DNA of 64,000 nucleotides from Paenarthrobacter aurescens (GCF_041549525.1 NZ_CP157456.1:1984001-2048000); one strand, 5' to 3'; counted from the stretch's first letter, positions 34,308-43,748 are shown. Numbers and translations: made by a program. Notes: generated by a model not told the origin, from the sequence alone.

Positions 34308-35678
34308 CTAGTGCCAGAGTCCCAAAGCAAACTCAGCGATGACCGTGGAGAGCAGGAAGGACGCTGTGATGGCAACGAGGCCCACCGGAATGATCTTCCA
34401 CCCAATGTTCCGCAGCAGGGGGATGTCCTTGCCGAGCGACAAGCCAGCCAAGGTCAGCATCACTGTGGCGATGGACAGGAAGTCCACAGTCTTGACTGCC
34501 TCATTCAGGACCCCTGACCCAAAGAACCACGGGCTGGAAATATAGGCGCCGATGGTGGTGATAAAGACAATGGCCGAAATCTTCCTGGTGACCTTGGCAA
34601 GCACCAGGCTGACCAGGACCAGAGCCAACATAATGCCGTACCCAGCGAGGATCGAGAGGCTCAAGCCCTTCGCGGCCACTGCCGCAGTACCGACACCCAA
34701 CACCGTGAGTACGGACAGGGATAGCCACAGAGGCAACTTCATCGCCGCGGAAGACTTCGCAACCTCTTCACGGAAACGACGGTTCTCCTCAGCCTGAACC
34801 TCGTCCTGTTCCAGCTCAGCGGCGGTGCGGGCCTGGGGAGCCGTGCCGGCAGCGACCTTCTGCGATTCCTTGTTGCGGGTGAGTACCTTATAGAACCTGT
34901 CAGCCACGGGCAGTGCGATGTAAATGCCTACATAGACGCCCAGAATGGTAGTGATCAGGTTGGAAACGGCAGCCATGCCGAGGATTGCTTCCTGATCTCC
35001 CGGATAAGCGGCAATGATGCTGGCAGCCGAGGCGGCCATCATGGAGCCCGAGCCCACACCGGCGCCCATCGCCAGAGCCAGGGGATCGAAGATCTTCCAG
35101 TTGGCCACCAGGGAGGTCAGCAGAGTGATGAAAATTGCGCCAAACAGGGTGCCGAAAACGTACATGGCCAGGACGCCGCGGTACTGGTCTGAATCCGGAC
35201 CGTATTTCTCTGAGACCATGGCGAACGACGGTTCGCGGTCAAGGGAGAACGTGGCGCCCACGGTGGCCTTGCCCATTCGCAGCAAGACAGCGAGCGGAAG
35301 TGCCAACACGATGGTTCCCAGCAGATGGCCCACTTCCTGCAGGAGCAGTGCGGGGCCAGCCTTGATCAGGCTCGGCAGGCTCGGGCCGATATTGAAGGCG
35401 AGCCTGGCCACCAGGAGCAGGACCGCTACACCAACGAGGGCTGCTGCCACACGCTGGAGGTCCAGGCCCAGCGGCTTGAACTTCTGGATGGAGACCAGCA
35501 AGCCAAGGATCAAGCCCCACACCATGGGGAAAATGATGATCGCGCCAATGCCGAGATCAATTTTGGCTTGGCCGATGAACTGGACCGCAAGGGCAATGAC
35601 AAACGCCAGCGCGGCAACAGGAAGCGTCAGCCGGGTGCCGGCCTTGTCCGTCCGCGTGGTTTCGGTGCTGGTGCTCAT
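34308..35678 (-). CDS. DUF3100 family membrane protein (probable transporter)
   Basis: A 456-residue integral membrane protein with about 11-12 helices; the central block MGAGVGSGSMMAASAASIIAA is glycine- and serine-rich like a substrate site. A cytoplasmic charged loop lies around residues 270-320 (QARTAAELEQDEVQAEENRR). It matches DUF3100 as I recall it, a family often found beside M20 amidohydrolases; import of the amidohydrolase substrate is the likely role (inference). Its start overlaps the M20 stop as ATGA, and a strong terminator follows. Confidence 0.8.
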   Translation of the reverse strand: MSTSTETTRTDKAGTRLTLPVAALAFVIALAVQFIGQAKIDLGIGAIIIFPMVWGLILGLLVSIQKFKPLGLDLQRVAAALVGVAVLLLVARLAFNIGPSLPSLIKAGPALLLQEVGHLLGTIVLALPLAVLLRMGKATVGATFSLDREPSFAMVSEKYGPDSDQYRGVLAMYVFGTLFGAIFITLLTSLVANWKIFDPLALAMGAGVGSGSMMAASAASIIAAYPGDQEAILGMAAVSNLITTILGVYVGIYIALPVADRFYKVLTRNKESQKVAAGTAPQARTAAELEQDEVQAEENRRFREEVAKSSAAMKLPLWLSLSVLTVLGVGTAAVAAKGLSLSILAGYGIMLALVLVSLVLAKVTRKISAIVFITTIGAYISSPWFFGSGVLNEAVKTVDFLSIATVMLTLAGLSLGKDIPLLRNIGWKIIPVGLVAITASFLLSTVIAEFALGLWH

Positions 35679-36901
35679 GATGATGCTTCCTGAATCGTGG
35701 CTTCGCGACGGTAGGCCGCCCTAACGAAGCGATCTCTCTGTTGGGGATTGTTTGCGGCGCCCGCCACCGTCCAAGCCAGCGCGGTGGCTGCCTCGAACAT
35801 CACGGCGTACGCCTCGGGGGTGTTCGCAAGGGCTGCGAAGCCGTGCGAATGGATGGGAACATTGGCGCCAGGGATACTCAGCCACGGATGCAGCGATGGA
35901 ATCACTTGGGAGATATTCCCCATATCCGTGGAGCCTCCTCCCATGCCCGCCGCCGGGGAAGTGTCCTTACCGAACACATCCATGGCCTCTGTCCAGTGAG
36001 CGGCAAGTTCTGCATCCTGAATCAGCGGCTCGTAGAGCGGTTCCGCGGCAGTGATGTCCAAGGTGGTTCCAGTGGCTATCGCTGCACCTTCAAAACACCG
36101 CTTGACCCGTTCAAGCAACGCTTCGTACTCCGGAAGAGTAAAAGCACGGCACTCAAACGGAACCACGGCCCGATCCGGGATGATATTGGTGACATGCCCG
36201 GCCTCAGCCACATAGCAGGCCACCCGATGATCGCCGGGAATCTGCTGACGAAGCAAACCAATGGCTACCTGACTGAGCACCGCCGCGTCCCCGGCGTTGA
36301 CGCCCATATGTGGGGCAGCCGCAGCGTGGGCGGCCTTGCCCGTGAAGACAGCCTCGTAACGGCCTACGGCCTGGGCTGTGGTCCCCGCGGGGTTGTACGT
36401 AACGCCGTCCTGCACTGGGTGGACCATCAGGGCCAGCCCGACGCCATCAAAGGCGCCGCGCTCCAGCATCAGCACTTTGCCGCCGCCATGCTCCTCAGCA
36501 GGAGTGCCGATCGCTTTCAACGTGATGCCGAGTTCGTCCACGTAGGGAAGGAGAGCGAGCGCCGCAGCTACGGAGGCTCCCGCGATCAGGTTGTGCCCGC
36601 AGGCGTGGCCCACCGACGGCAGCGCATCGTACTCGACGCACAGGGCAACAGTCAGGTCGCCGCTTCCCGCGCTCGCAGTAAAGGCAGTGGGCAGATCAGC
36701 CGTTCCATGAGTGACATCAAAGCCCCCTTCGGAGAGGAGGGATGTAATAGCCTCGGCCGCCCGAACTTCTTCGAAGGAAATTTCGGGATTGGCGTGCAGA
36801 TCCTCTGACAGTGCCCGCACGCGCGGCTTCCACGATGCGACGCCATCCGCCAGCACTGTGCGAAGGCCTTCATCCTGGGATGCTGTGTTGGTGATTTCCA
36901 T
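35675..36901 (-). CDS. M20-family metallo-amidohydrolase
   Basis: A 408-residue dinuclear-zinc peptidase-fold amidohydrolase of the M20D (hippurate/IAA-amino acid hydrolase-like) type. Zinc-site motifs are GHACGHN, the catalytic TPAEEHGGGK and the late GGGSTDMGNISQVIPSLHPW. The dimerisation domain with KAAHAAAAPHMGVNAGDA is in between. It should release an amino acid or amine from an N-acyl or similar conjugate. The frame is open to 37144, but the ATG at 36901 has AGGAAG upstream and the correct family N-terminus. It lies 11 bp past the ALDH stop and overlaps DUF3100. Confidence 0.87.
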   Translation of the reverse strand: MEITNTASQDEGLRTVLADGVASWKPRVRALSEDLHANPEISFEEVRAAEAITSLLSEGGFDVTHGTADLPTAFTASAGSGDLTVALCVEYDALPSVGHACGHNLIAGASVAAALALLPYVDELGITLKAIGTPAEEHGGGKVLMLERGAFDGVGLALMVHPVQDGVTYNPAGTTAQAVGRYEAVFTGKAAHAAAAPHMGVNAGDAAVLSQVAIGLLRQQIPGDHRVACYVAEAGHVTNIIPDRAVVPFECRAFTLPEYEALLERVKRCFEGAAIATGTTLDITAAEPLYEPLIQDAELAAHWTEAMDVFGKDTSPAAGMGGGSTDMGNISQVIPSLHPWLSIPGANVPIHSHGFAALANTPEAYAVMFEAATALAWTVAGAANNPQQRDRFVRAAYRREATIQEASS

Positions 36902-36912
36902 GGTTCTTCCTG

Positions 36913-38460
36913 CTAGTAGGACAGGGACGGGAAGGGAGAGCCGGCCGCCCTTGTTGGCACCCAGACAGCTTTCGTCTGGGTGTATTCGTCCAGGACGCCC
37001 GGGCCGGAGGAGCGGCCGTGGCCGGAATCGCCGAAGCCACCGAAGGGAACAGCGACGTGGATGGTCTTGTACGAGTTGATCCAGAAGGTCCCGGCCTTCA
37101 CTTCGCGGGCGATGTGGTGGGCCCGGGAAATGTCCGATGTCCACACGGCACCGGCCAGTCCGAAGGTGGTGTTGTTGGCCCTGGTGATGGCCTCGGCTTC
37201 AGTGTCGAAAGCGTCGGCTCCCACCACGGGTCCAAATACTTCGGTAGTCTCCAGACGGTTCGCCGGTGTTACGCCGTCCAGCAGCGTTGGCATGACCCAG
37301 TGGCCGCCGGCCAGCTTGGAGCCAGCCAGTGAGTCAGGCAACGCTGCCCCCGTAACGCGGCGGCCGCCGTCGTTCACTCCTGCCTCAATCAGTGAGGTGA
37401 CGGTGGCAAACTGAGGGGCCGTGATAATGGGGCCCACCTCGGTGTCCGGGTCCAGGGGGTCGCCGACGCGGAGCCTGGCAGCGCGTTCTGCCACCATTTC
37501 CACGAAGCGGGAGTGTACGCTGCGTTCCACGAGGAGACGCGAGCCAGCCACGCAGGATTGGCCGGCGCCGGAGAAGATCGCGGAGATGGCCCCATCGGCG
37601 GCCCGCTCCAAATCGGCATCTGCGAAGACGATGTTGGCGCTCTTGCCGCCAAGTTCGAGCAATGCTGGAATTCCGGCCTGCGCGGCAGCGACGGCGACGC
37701 GGCGGCCGGTGGGGACGGAGCCGATGAAGCTGACTTTGCCAACGCGTCGATCCGAGGTCAGCGTGGCTCCGACGGTCTGGCCCAAGCCCGCAGCAACGTT
37801 GAAGACGCCGGCGGGGAGTCCGGCTTCATGGGCCAATTGGGCGAGGCGGACGGTGGTGGCGGGCGTGAACTCACTGGGCTTGATGATGACGGCGTTGCCT
37901 GCGGCAAGCGGTGCAGCTGAGTTCCAGCCGGCGGTGAAGAGCGGAGCATTCCAAGGGGTGATGGCGACCACCACACCCCAAGGCACGCGCTCTGTGTAAG
38001 TGTGCCAGGGGCCCGGAACAGGAATCGTCTGGCCTGTCAGCTTGTCCGCCCAGCCGGCGTAATAGCCGAACATCTCAGCAACTTTGGCCGCTTCAACACG
38101 GGCATCGCGGATGGGTTTTCCCGTGGTTGCGGATTCGAGGATCGCCAATTCTTCAATGTGGGCTTCCACCACCCGGCTGACGTTGCGGAGGATAGCGGCT
38201 CGTTCGAATCCATTCAGGGCGCCCCAGACGGCTGCGCCGCGGACGGAACTCTCCAGGATGGAATCGGCGCCTTCAGTGCCTGGATCCGCGTAGCTCGCAA
38301 ACGGTTCACCCGTGGCCGCCGACGTCAACGTGATGGAGTTGCCTGATCCCGGCACTACCTTTCCGTCCTGGAAAGCGCCGAAACCTGCGGGGAAAGCTGC
38401 GCTCAGGACTTCACGGGCTGTGCTGGTGGATGATGCAGCGGGGGCTGTGGTGATGCTCAA
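36913..38460 (-). CDS. NAD(P)-dependent aldehyde dehydrogenase
   Basis: A 515-residue ALDH-superfamily enzyme oxidising an aldehyde to the acid. Catalytic Cys is in FSGAGQSCVAGSRLL, the general-base Glu in LELGGKSANIV, the cofactor-site Asn in ITPWNAP and the C-terminal motif in VPFGGFGDSGHGRSSG. The substrate is not defined; the neighbours (beta-hydroxyacid dehydrogenase, M20 hydrolase) suggest a multi-step catabolic route. It is 27 bp after the dehydrogenase gene in one leftward operon. Confidence 0.9.
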   Translation of the reverse strand: MSITTAPAASSTSTAREVLSAAFPAGFGAFQDGKVVPGSGNSITLTSAATGEPFASYADPGTEGADSILESSVRGAAVWGALNGFERAAILRNVSRVVEAHIEELAILESATTGKPIRDARVEAAKVAEMFGYYAGWADKLTGQTIPVPGPWHTYTERVPWGVVVAITPWNAPLFTAGWNSAAPLAAGNAVIIKPSEFTPATTVRLAQLAHEAGLPAGVFNVAAGLGQTVGATLTSDRRVGKVSFIGSVPTGRRVAVAAAQAGIPALLELGGKSANIVFADADLERAADGAISAIFSGAGQSCVAGSRLLVERSVHSRFVEMVAERAARLRVGDPLDPDTEVGPIITAPQFATVTSLIEAGVNDGGRRVTGAALPDSLAGSKLAGGHWVMPTLLDGVTPANRLETTEVFGPVVGADAFDTEAEAITRANNTTFGLAGAVWTSDISRAHHIAREVKAGTFWINSYKTIHVAVPFGGFGDSGHGRSSGPGVLDEYTQTKAVWVPTRAAGSPFPSLSY

Positions 38461-38487
38461 ACTAGTGTCCTTCTCTTGCTGGAATGG

Positions 38488-39393
38488 CTACGCTGCGTGC
38501 GTGGTGTTCGGGGCGCCGGCGGGAGTCACCGAGGGAGCCACAGTCCTTGCGATTTCAGTGAAATCGGCTGCCGGTCCAAGGGCTGTGAGTGCTGCCTGCC
38601 ACTGGTCCGCGGCCGCCGCCAGGAGGTCGGGCTGTTCGCCGACCTGCCGGGCCATGTCGATGGCGAGTGCGGCGTCCCGTGCCATCAGGCCGAGGGAGAA
38701 TCCGGAATTGTGGGTACCGGAGAACACCCAAGCGGGATACATGGCGGCGGAGACTTTGCTGCCACCGGAGGCGTTGCTGATGCTGTCGGCCGCCACGGCG
38801 GGGTCGATTCCGTAGGCCTTAGCCACACCGAGGGCTTCTCCCACGGATACGAGGTTGGCTGCCGCAAGGACGTTATTCAACAGTTTGACCACATTGCCGC
38901 TTCCGGGGCCGCCAATGTGGGCGTACTTGCCCCCTGTGAGGGCATCAAGGACGGGTTGAGCGGCCACCACCGCAGTATCAGATGCTCCCACGAAGGCACT
39001 CAAGGTGCCGGTTGCTGCTCCGTCGCGTCCGCCGGACACAGGGGCATCCACAAACGCTGCGCCCTTGGACTCCGCCAGGGCAGCCATTGCCTTGCTGGTG
39101 CCTGGTTCGGAGGTGGTGGTGTCCACGATCGCGATGGTCCCGATCACTGAGAGGAGCGTGGGAACTGTTGCTTCCACGATCTTGGCCGAGGGGAGGGACA
39201 GAACCACGTAGGGGATGCCGGCGAGATCATTGAGTTCTGCCGTGGTGGATATTCCCGTCTCGGCGGCTGCGAGTCGGGCGGCTTCCGAGGGATCGAAACC
39301 CGTGACATCCCAGCCGGCCCGGTGCAGAGTTGAGGCCATCGCCCCTCCCATGGATCCGAGGCCGATAACGGCGATGCGTTGATTGTTGCTCAT
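38488..39393 (-). CDS. beta-hydroxyacid dehydrogenase (3-hydroxyisobutyrate dehydrogenase family)
   Basis: A 301-residue NAD(P)-dependent dehydrogenase. The Rossmann motif GLGSMGGAMA starts at residue 11, the substrate motif DAPVSGGRDGAATGTL is typical, and the catalytic Lys lies in GSGNVVKLLNN. The family includes 3-hydroxyisobutyrate, tartronate semialdehyde and threonate dehydrogenases; the exact substrate is open. AGGAG precedes the ATG at 39393. It is the first structural gene of the catabolic operon, just after the RpiR regulator. Confidence 0.87.
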   Translation of the reverse strand: MSNNQRIAVIGLGSMGGAMASTLHRAGWDVTGFDPSEAARLAAAETGISTTAELNDLAGIPYVVLSLPSAKIVEATVPTLLSVIGTIAIVDTTTSEPGTSKAMAALAESKGAAFVDAPVSGGRDGAATGTLSAFVGASDTAVVAAQPVLDALTGGKYAHIGGPGSGNVVKLLNNVLAAANLVSVGEALGVAKAYGIDPAVAADSISNASGGSKVSAAMYPAWVFSGTHNSGFSLGLMARDAALAIDMARQVGEQPDLLAAAADQWQAALTALGPAADFTEIARTVAPSVTPAGAPNTTHAA

Positions 39394-39453
39394 GAGGTAC
39401 TCCTAGAGAGGATTTTGTAGCGACAAGAAGAAGATGAGGGCCATCCTCGGACG

Positions 39454-40344
39454 TCAGTCCAGGTAGATGTCCAGGTCTTTCCAGAGCTGCTGGGTTCGCC
39501 GGATAGCGGCGCGGCTGCGATCGGGGTGGGCCGCTTCCATGCCGGCGAGCAGTCCGTAGACCATGGAATTTGCCGCAGTCACCGATTGGAAGAAGGAGAT
39601 TCCTTCGGAAGCGACAATCAGCAAGTGATCTGCCGCTGCGGCGAGGCGACCACGGCGCATGTCGCTGATGGCGACGACGGTGGCACCGGCCTGTTTGGCG
39701 GCTTCAGCAGTGACGATGATCTGCTGAACAGACCGCCACATATTGACCACCACCAGAACGTCGCCGGGACCCAGGCTGTTGGCTGCCGAGGCCAGGTGGA
39801 CGCCGCCGCGGTTTTCCAGGGTGATGGGGTAACCCATGGTTGAACCGAGGTGGGCCATCACGCTTGCCGGTCCTGCGAAGGATCCGATGCCGACGGCCGT
39901 GATGGATTTTGCCGCAGCCAGAGCGGCAATGGCGGCTTCGACGTCGTCGGCGTTGTTGGACTCAAGTGTCAACCGCAGGTTGTCGATGTCGTGATTCAGT
40001 GCGTCATGGAGGGGGCTGCGGTGCTCGCCGTGTTCCAGGAGGGTGTCCTCCGTGGAGATCATCACCAGGTAGCGGGAGCGCAGTTCGCGCTGGAGGTCCG
40101 GCCAGCCTCGGTAGCCCAGGCGCTGGGCGGTGCGGACAACGGTTGAGTTGTTGACGTCTGAGCGCTGGGCAATCTCTGCGATGTCTGCGTAGGACGAAAG
40201 CTGGGGATTTCGGGCGATGACCTCCACTACCCGCGCCTGGGATTTGGACAGCGCAACCTCCGGAAGTGCGTCGCCCAGCCACGCATGATCCACGGCTTCC
40301 CGTGCCATGGGGGCGGTTCCGGCCTCTTCGTGCTTGGTTGTCAC
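39454..40344 (-). CDS. MurR/RpiR-family transcriptional regulator
   Basis: A 296-residue regulator with an N-terminal helix-turn-helix (about 35-90, with SYADIAEIAQRSDVNNSTVV) and a C-terminal SIS sugar-isomerase-like domain (GIGSFAGPASVMAHLG) for a phosphorylated or acidic ligand. It lies upstream and on the same strand as the dehydrogenase-ALDH-M20-DUF3100 genes, which it probably controls. The repeated ACTCTGCAA element in its own promoter suggests autoregulation. Confidence 0.87.
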   Translation of the reverse strand: MTTKHEEAGTAPMAREAVDHAWLGDALPEVALSKSQARVVEVIARNPQLSSYADIAEIAQRSDVNNSTVVRTAQRLGYRGWPDLQRELRSRYLVMISTEDTLLEHGEHRSPLHDALNHDIDNLRLTLESNNADDVEAAIAALAAAKSITAVGIGSFAGPASVMAHLGSTMGYPITLENRGGVHLASAANSLGPGDVLVVVNMWRSVQQIIVTAEAAKQAGATVVAISDMRRGRLAAAADHLLIVASEGISFFQSVTAANSMVYGLLAGMEAAHPDRSRAAIRRTQQLWKDLDIYLD

Positions 40345-40370
40345 AGTCTCTTCTCCTTGTAACCCACATC

Positions 40371-40426
40371 ACTCTGCAAACTGCATTGCATTTAACATAC
40401 TCTGCAATTTCGTTTGCCACTAGTGG
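40371..40426 (-). promoter_or_regulatory. repeat elements upstream of the RpiR gene
   Basis: ACTCTGCAA occurs at 40371-40379 and again at 40399-40407, 28 bp apart in the same orientation, followed by the palindrome CCACTAGTGG at 40417-40426. All lie within 85 bp upstream of the regulator start, the only AT-richer stretch nearby, and are plausible operator half-sites. Confidence 0.4.
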
Positions 40427-40478
40427 TTTGCGTTACAGGCATGTAAACCCTGCACAAGGAGGCAGCCTTAAACGGCAA

Positions 40479-40510
40479 ATGCCGGGAAACCCCACTGGGG
40501 CTCCCGGCAT
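40479..40510 (-). terminator. terminator of the FAD monooxygenase gene
   Basis: Outer arms ATGCCGGGA and TCCCGGCAT (40479-40487, 40502-40510) and an inner CCCC/GGGG pair form a long stem just after the monooxygenase stop; read leftward it is followed by an ATTTG and GTTTAA stretch. Confidence 0.75.
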
Positions 40511-40522
40511 TCCAGCCAATCC

Positions 40523-42472
40523 CTACGCCTGATTGCTCACCAAGCCGGCAGCTACGTCCCTACCCGAGGTCGGGTTCCTGCCCTCGAGCTGCGTCGACAG
40601 CAGCGGGGCGAAGAACCTGCCAAGTTCCGCCGTCGCCGTCAAAGGCAACACGTTGGCGACGTACTGGTCCGGGCGGACCACTACTACGACGCCGTCGCGG
40701 CTGAGCCCACGCATTTCGAAGATGTCCTGGTTGGGGTCGCTGCCAAAAACCTTCTCAAGGTAGGTGAGCTTGAAGGGCCCAACAGTGGGCTTGAACACCG
40801 CCGGAACGGCGTTAATGTCCACGTTGGTGTGGTCCTGCTGGTAGATCACCTTCACATCGAACCAGGCGTCGCGGTCAGCGCCCGACGGCGTCGCGGCCAG
40901 CGGCGAGTCCGGCGAGTTCGCGATCCACTCGGCGAAGTCCGCCACAGGTCCCGGCGCTCCTGCTTGCGCGTTGTCCGCAAAGACGTAAATACGCCATCTG
41001 CCATCGGCCTTGGCGTGATGGCCCAAGTGCATGGGATTGGTGTCACAGACCCGGAGGACGGGCGCTGATTTGAAGCGCTTACCCACGGGGAAGCCGGTGG
41101 CGAGGTCCTGGTGCTGCGCCTCGGCCATGACCAGCGACGGCGCGTATTGGGTCATGAAGCCGGCCGGGAACTCGGCGGTGCTGGTGTAGAAGGTTTCCAG
41201 TTCTGCTGGGTCTTCGAACTCTTCGGGCTTCTTGGCCATCAACGTGGACCACTGCTTGTCGAAGTCGATGAGGTTCTTCGCCACCACCTGGCGTTCAGCC
41301 GAGTAGGTGTCCAGGAGACTTTCAGGACTGCGGCCTTCCAGGACGTGGCCGAGTTTCCAACCAATGTTGAAGCCGTCCTGCATTGAAACGTTCATTCCCT
41401 GGCCGGCTTTGGCGGAGTGGGTGTGGCAGGCGTCGCCGGTGATGAATACCCGGGGCGTGCGCGTACCGCGGTCCTCCGGCAGAACGTCGTCGAACCTGTC
41501 CGTCAGCCTGTGGCCGACCTCGTACACGCTGTGCCAGGCGACGTTGCGCACGTCCAATGTGTACGGGTGGAGGATGTCGTTGGCCTTTTGGATGATCTGC
41601 TCAATGGTGGTTTTGCGCACGGCACCCTTGTCATTGGGGTTTACTTCGCCCAAGTCCACGTACATGCGGAACAGGTGCCCGCCCTCGCGCGGGATCAGCA
41701 GGATGCTGCCGCCGGCGCCGGACTGGATGGCGCACTTGGTGCGGACGTCCGGGAAGTCAGTGACTGCCAGCACGTCCATGACACCCCAGGCGTGGTTGGC
41801 CTGATCCCCGGCAAGGTGGCAGCCGATCGACTCACGGACCTTGCTTCGCGCACCGTCAGCACCCACCACGTACTTGGCGCGGATGATCCGTTCCTGGCCT
41901 TCGTTCGCTCCGGAAGTGTGGGCAAGTGTGACGGTTACCGGGTAGTCGCCTTCGCCGGTGACCTGGAGCCCGCGGAACTCGTAACCGTAGTCAGGTTTCA
42001 TACGGGTGGGGGAGTTGGCCATGAACTCGGCGAAGTAGTCCAGGACGCGGGCCTGGTTCACGATCAAGTGCGGGAACTCGCTGATTCCTGCCGGGTCATC
42101 CACAGCCCGCGCGGCCCGAACAATGCGGGAATGATCGGCAGGATCGGGCTTCCAAAAAGCCATCTCCGTGATCCGGTACGCCTCCGCGATGATGCGCTCG
42201 GCAAATCCGAACGCTTGGAATGTCTCTACACTCCGGGCTTGGATACCGTCAGCCTGACCAATGGCCAGCCGGCCGGGACGGCGCTCGACTATACGGGTGG
42301 TGACGTTGGGAAATTGCGAAAGCTGCGCGGCTGTGAGCATGCCAGCAGGGCCAGTGCCCACAATCAGGACGTCAACCTCGTCAGGAAGCCCGGCCGGGCG
42401 ATCGATCCCTACGCCGGCGGCCGGCTCAACTCGCGGGTCACCGGATACGTAACCGTGATGGTGGAACTGCAC
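40523..42472 (-). CDS. FAD-dependent aromatic monooxygenase (phenol 2-/3-hydroxybenzoate 4-monooxygenase type)
   Basis: A 649-residue flavoprotein hydroxylase that adds oxygen to a phenolic ring using NAD(P)H. It has the FAD motif VGTGPAGM near residue 38, the DG motif VVGADGARSKV and the GD motif FITGDACHTHSAKAGQGMN, plus the C-terminal thioredoxin-like domain found in phenol hydroxylase and MobA (3-hydroxybenzoate 4-monooxygenase). MobA-like function is the closest guess. It is monocistronic, with a strong palindromic operator upstream. No ring-cleavage gene is in the window. Confidence 0.82.
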   Translation of the reverse strand: MQFHHHGYVSGDPRVEPAAGVGIDRPAGLPDEVDVLIVGTGPAGMLTAAQLSQFPNVTTRIVERRPGRLAIGQADGIQARSVETFQAFGFAERIIAEAYRITEMAFWKPDPADHSRIVRAARAVDDPAGISEFPHLIVNQARVLDYFAEFMANSPTRMKPDYGYEFRGLQVTGEGDYPVTVTLAHTSGANEGQERIIRAKYVVGADGARSKVRESIGCHLAGDQANHAWGVMDVLAVTDFPDVRTKCAIQSGAGGSILLIPREGGHLFRMYVDLGEVNPNDKGAVRKTTIEQIIQKANDILHPYTLDVRNVAWHSVYEVGHRLTDRFDDVLPEDRGTRTPRVFITGDACHTHSAKAGQGMNVSMQDGFNIGWKLGHVLEGRSPESLLDTYSAERQVVAKNLIDFDKQWSTLMAKKPEEFEDPAELETFYTSTAEFPAGFMTQYAPSLVMAEAQHQDLATGFPVGKRFKSAPVLRVCDTNPMHLGHHAKADGRWRIYVFADNAQAGAPGPVADFAEWIANSPDSPLAATPSGADRDAWFDVKVIYQQDHTNVDINAVPAVFKPTVGPFKLTYLEKVFGSDPNQDIFEMRGLSRDGVVVVVRPDQYVANVLPLTATAELGRFFAPLLSTQLEGRNPTSGRDVAAGLVSNQA

Positions 42473-42516
42473 GGGCTTTCCTCACTTCTTTGTGGGCTGC
42501 TGCATTTTCTGGGAGT

Positions 42517-42548
42517 GTTCGATAATAGAACACGCTGTTCTATTATCG
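42517..42548. promoter_or_regulatory. perfect inverted-repeat operator upstream of the FAD monooxygenase
   Basis: Arms CGATAATAGAACA and TGTTCTATTATCG (42520-42532, 42536-42548) are exact inverses around CGC. The left part also forms the 15-bp dyad GTTCGATAATAGAAC (42517-42531), which resembles the PcaR-type IclR-family box GTTCGATAATCGCAC as I recall it. It is 45-75 bp upstream of the gene, in an otherwise unassigned gap. Confidence 0.7.
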
Positions 42549-42660
42549 CTCGTACAATCGTAATGCTGCTCACACCGGTGTTCAAGTCTCTGACGATTCT
42601 TATGCCTGGTAACTTGTGCGGCCTCCTACGGATCCGGCCACAGGCATGTCAGGATCAGGT

Positions 42661-43596
42661 ATGCCGCGATTGATGCTCCTGGACACCGCCTCCCTGTACT
42701 TCCGCGCCTTCTACGGGGTGCCCGATTCCATCCGGCGCGCCGATGGGACGCCTGTGAACGCAGTGCGGGGTTTGATGGACATGATCGCCCGCCTCACAAC
42801 CGACTACGAAGCTACGCACCTGGTGGCGTGCTGGGACAACGATTGGCGCCCTCGATGGCGTGTGGACCTCATTCCCAGCTACAAGCAGCACAGGGTGGCC
42901 GAAACAGTATCCGACGGTCCGGATGTAGAGGTGCTCCCGGACCCGCTTGAAGCACAGATCCCCATGATCCTGCGTGTTCTGGAGCTCGCCGGGATAGCGG
43001 TAGTGGGCGTTGACGAACACGAAGCCGACGACGTCATAGGAACCTATGCCAGCCAGGCGACCATCCCAACCGATGTTGTCACCGGTGACCGCGACCTCTT
43101 CCAGCTCGTTGATGACCACCGTGCGGTTCGCGTCATTTACACGGCGCGCGGCATGAAGAACCTGGAAGTTCTCACCGACGTGGTAGTTGTGGGCAAGTAC
43201 CGGGTCCTTCCACAGCAATACGCCGATTTCGCCACACTCCGCGGGGATGCCTCTGACGGGTTGCCCGGCGTTGCCGGCATCGGAGAAAAGACGGCAGCGT
43301 CGCTGCTTGGCACGCATGGTTCTCTGGAGGGGCTGCTTGAAGCTGCGGAAGCTCCCGACGGCGGGTTGTCCGCCGGCGTCCGGGCCAAACTTTCCGCTGC
43401 AGCCGACTACCTCAAGGTGGCGCCCGCCGTCGTAAACGTTGTGCGTGACCTGAAGGTCCCCACGCTTGAAGAAGCAGGTGCTGAGCTGCACCCCGTCACA
43501 GGAGACGCCCGCGCTGAACTGGAAAAGCTGGGAACAGAGTGGAACCTCGGCGGATCGGTCAAAAGGCTCCTGGACGCTTTGGACCGGGTCCGCTAA
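42661..43596 (+). CDS. stand-alone 5'-3' exonuclease / flap endonuclease (Pol I N-domain type)
   Basis: A 311-residue FEN-type nuclease without a polymerase domain. Active-site clusters are visible in order: LLDTASLYFRAFYG, RVDLIPSYKQHR, EADDVIGTYA, VTGDRDLFQLVDD and the helix-hairpin-helix region GDASDGLPGVAGIGEKTAASLL. It should remove RNA primers or flaps. The ATG at 42661 is chosen because AGGATC lies 6 bases upstream; a GTG at 42616 and an ATG at 42646 are open alternatives. Confidence 0.87.
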   Translation: MPRLMLLDTASLYFRAFYGVPDSIRRADGTPVNAVRGLMDMIARLTTDYEATHLVACWDNDWRPRWRVDLIPSYKQHRVAETVSDGPDVEVLPDPLEAQIPMILRVLELAGIAVVGVDEHEADDVIGTYASQATIPTDVVTGDRDLFQLVDDHRAVRVIYTARGMKNLEVLTDVVVVGKYRVLPQQYADFATLRGDASDGLPGVAGIGEKTAASLLGTHGSLEGLLEAAEAPDGGLSAGVRAKLSAAADYLKVAPAVVNVVRDLKVPTLEEAGAELHPVTGDARAELEKLGTEWNLGGSVKRLLDALDRVR

Positions 43597-43748
43597 GACA
43601 AACTCACAGACTCAGGTCCTCTTTCACAGCCGAATGACAGGTTCGCAACAGCCCGCGCTGTGGTGGCCATCCCATCCTCTTAAAAGGACGGAAGCATTGA
43701 CCGTCCCTCACGCACATGCCGTACCAACGGCTCATGGAGGAGAGGCAC

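Noticed and set aside
35741..36808. A 355-aa plus-strand frame antisense to the M20 hydrolase
   Set aside because: Shadow of the M20 gene; the opposite strand has all zinc motifs.
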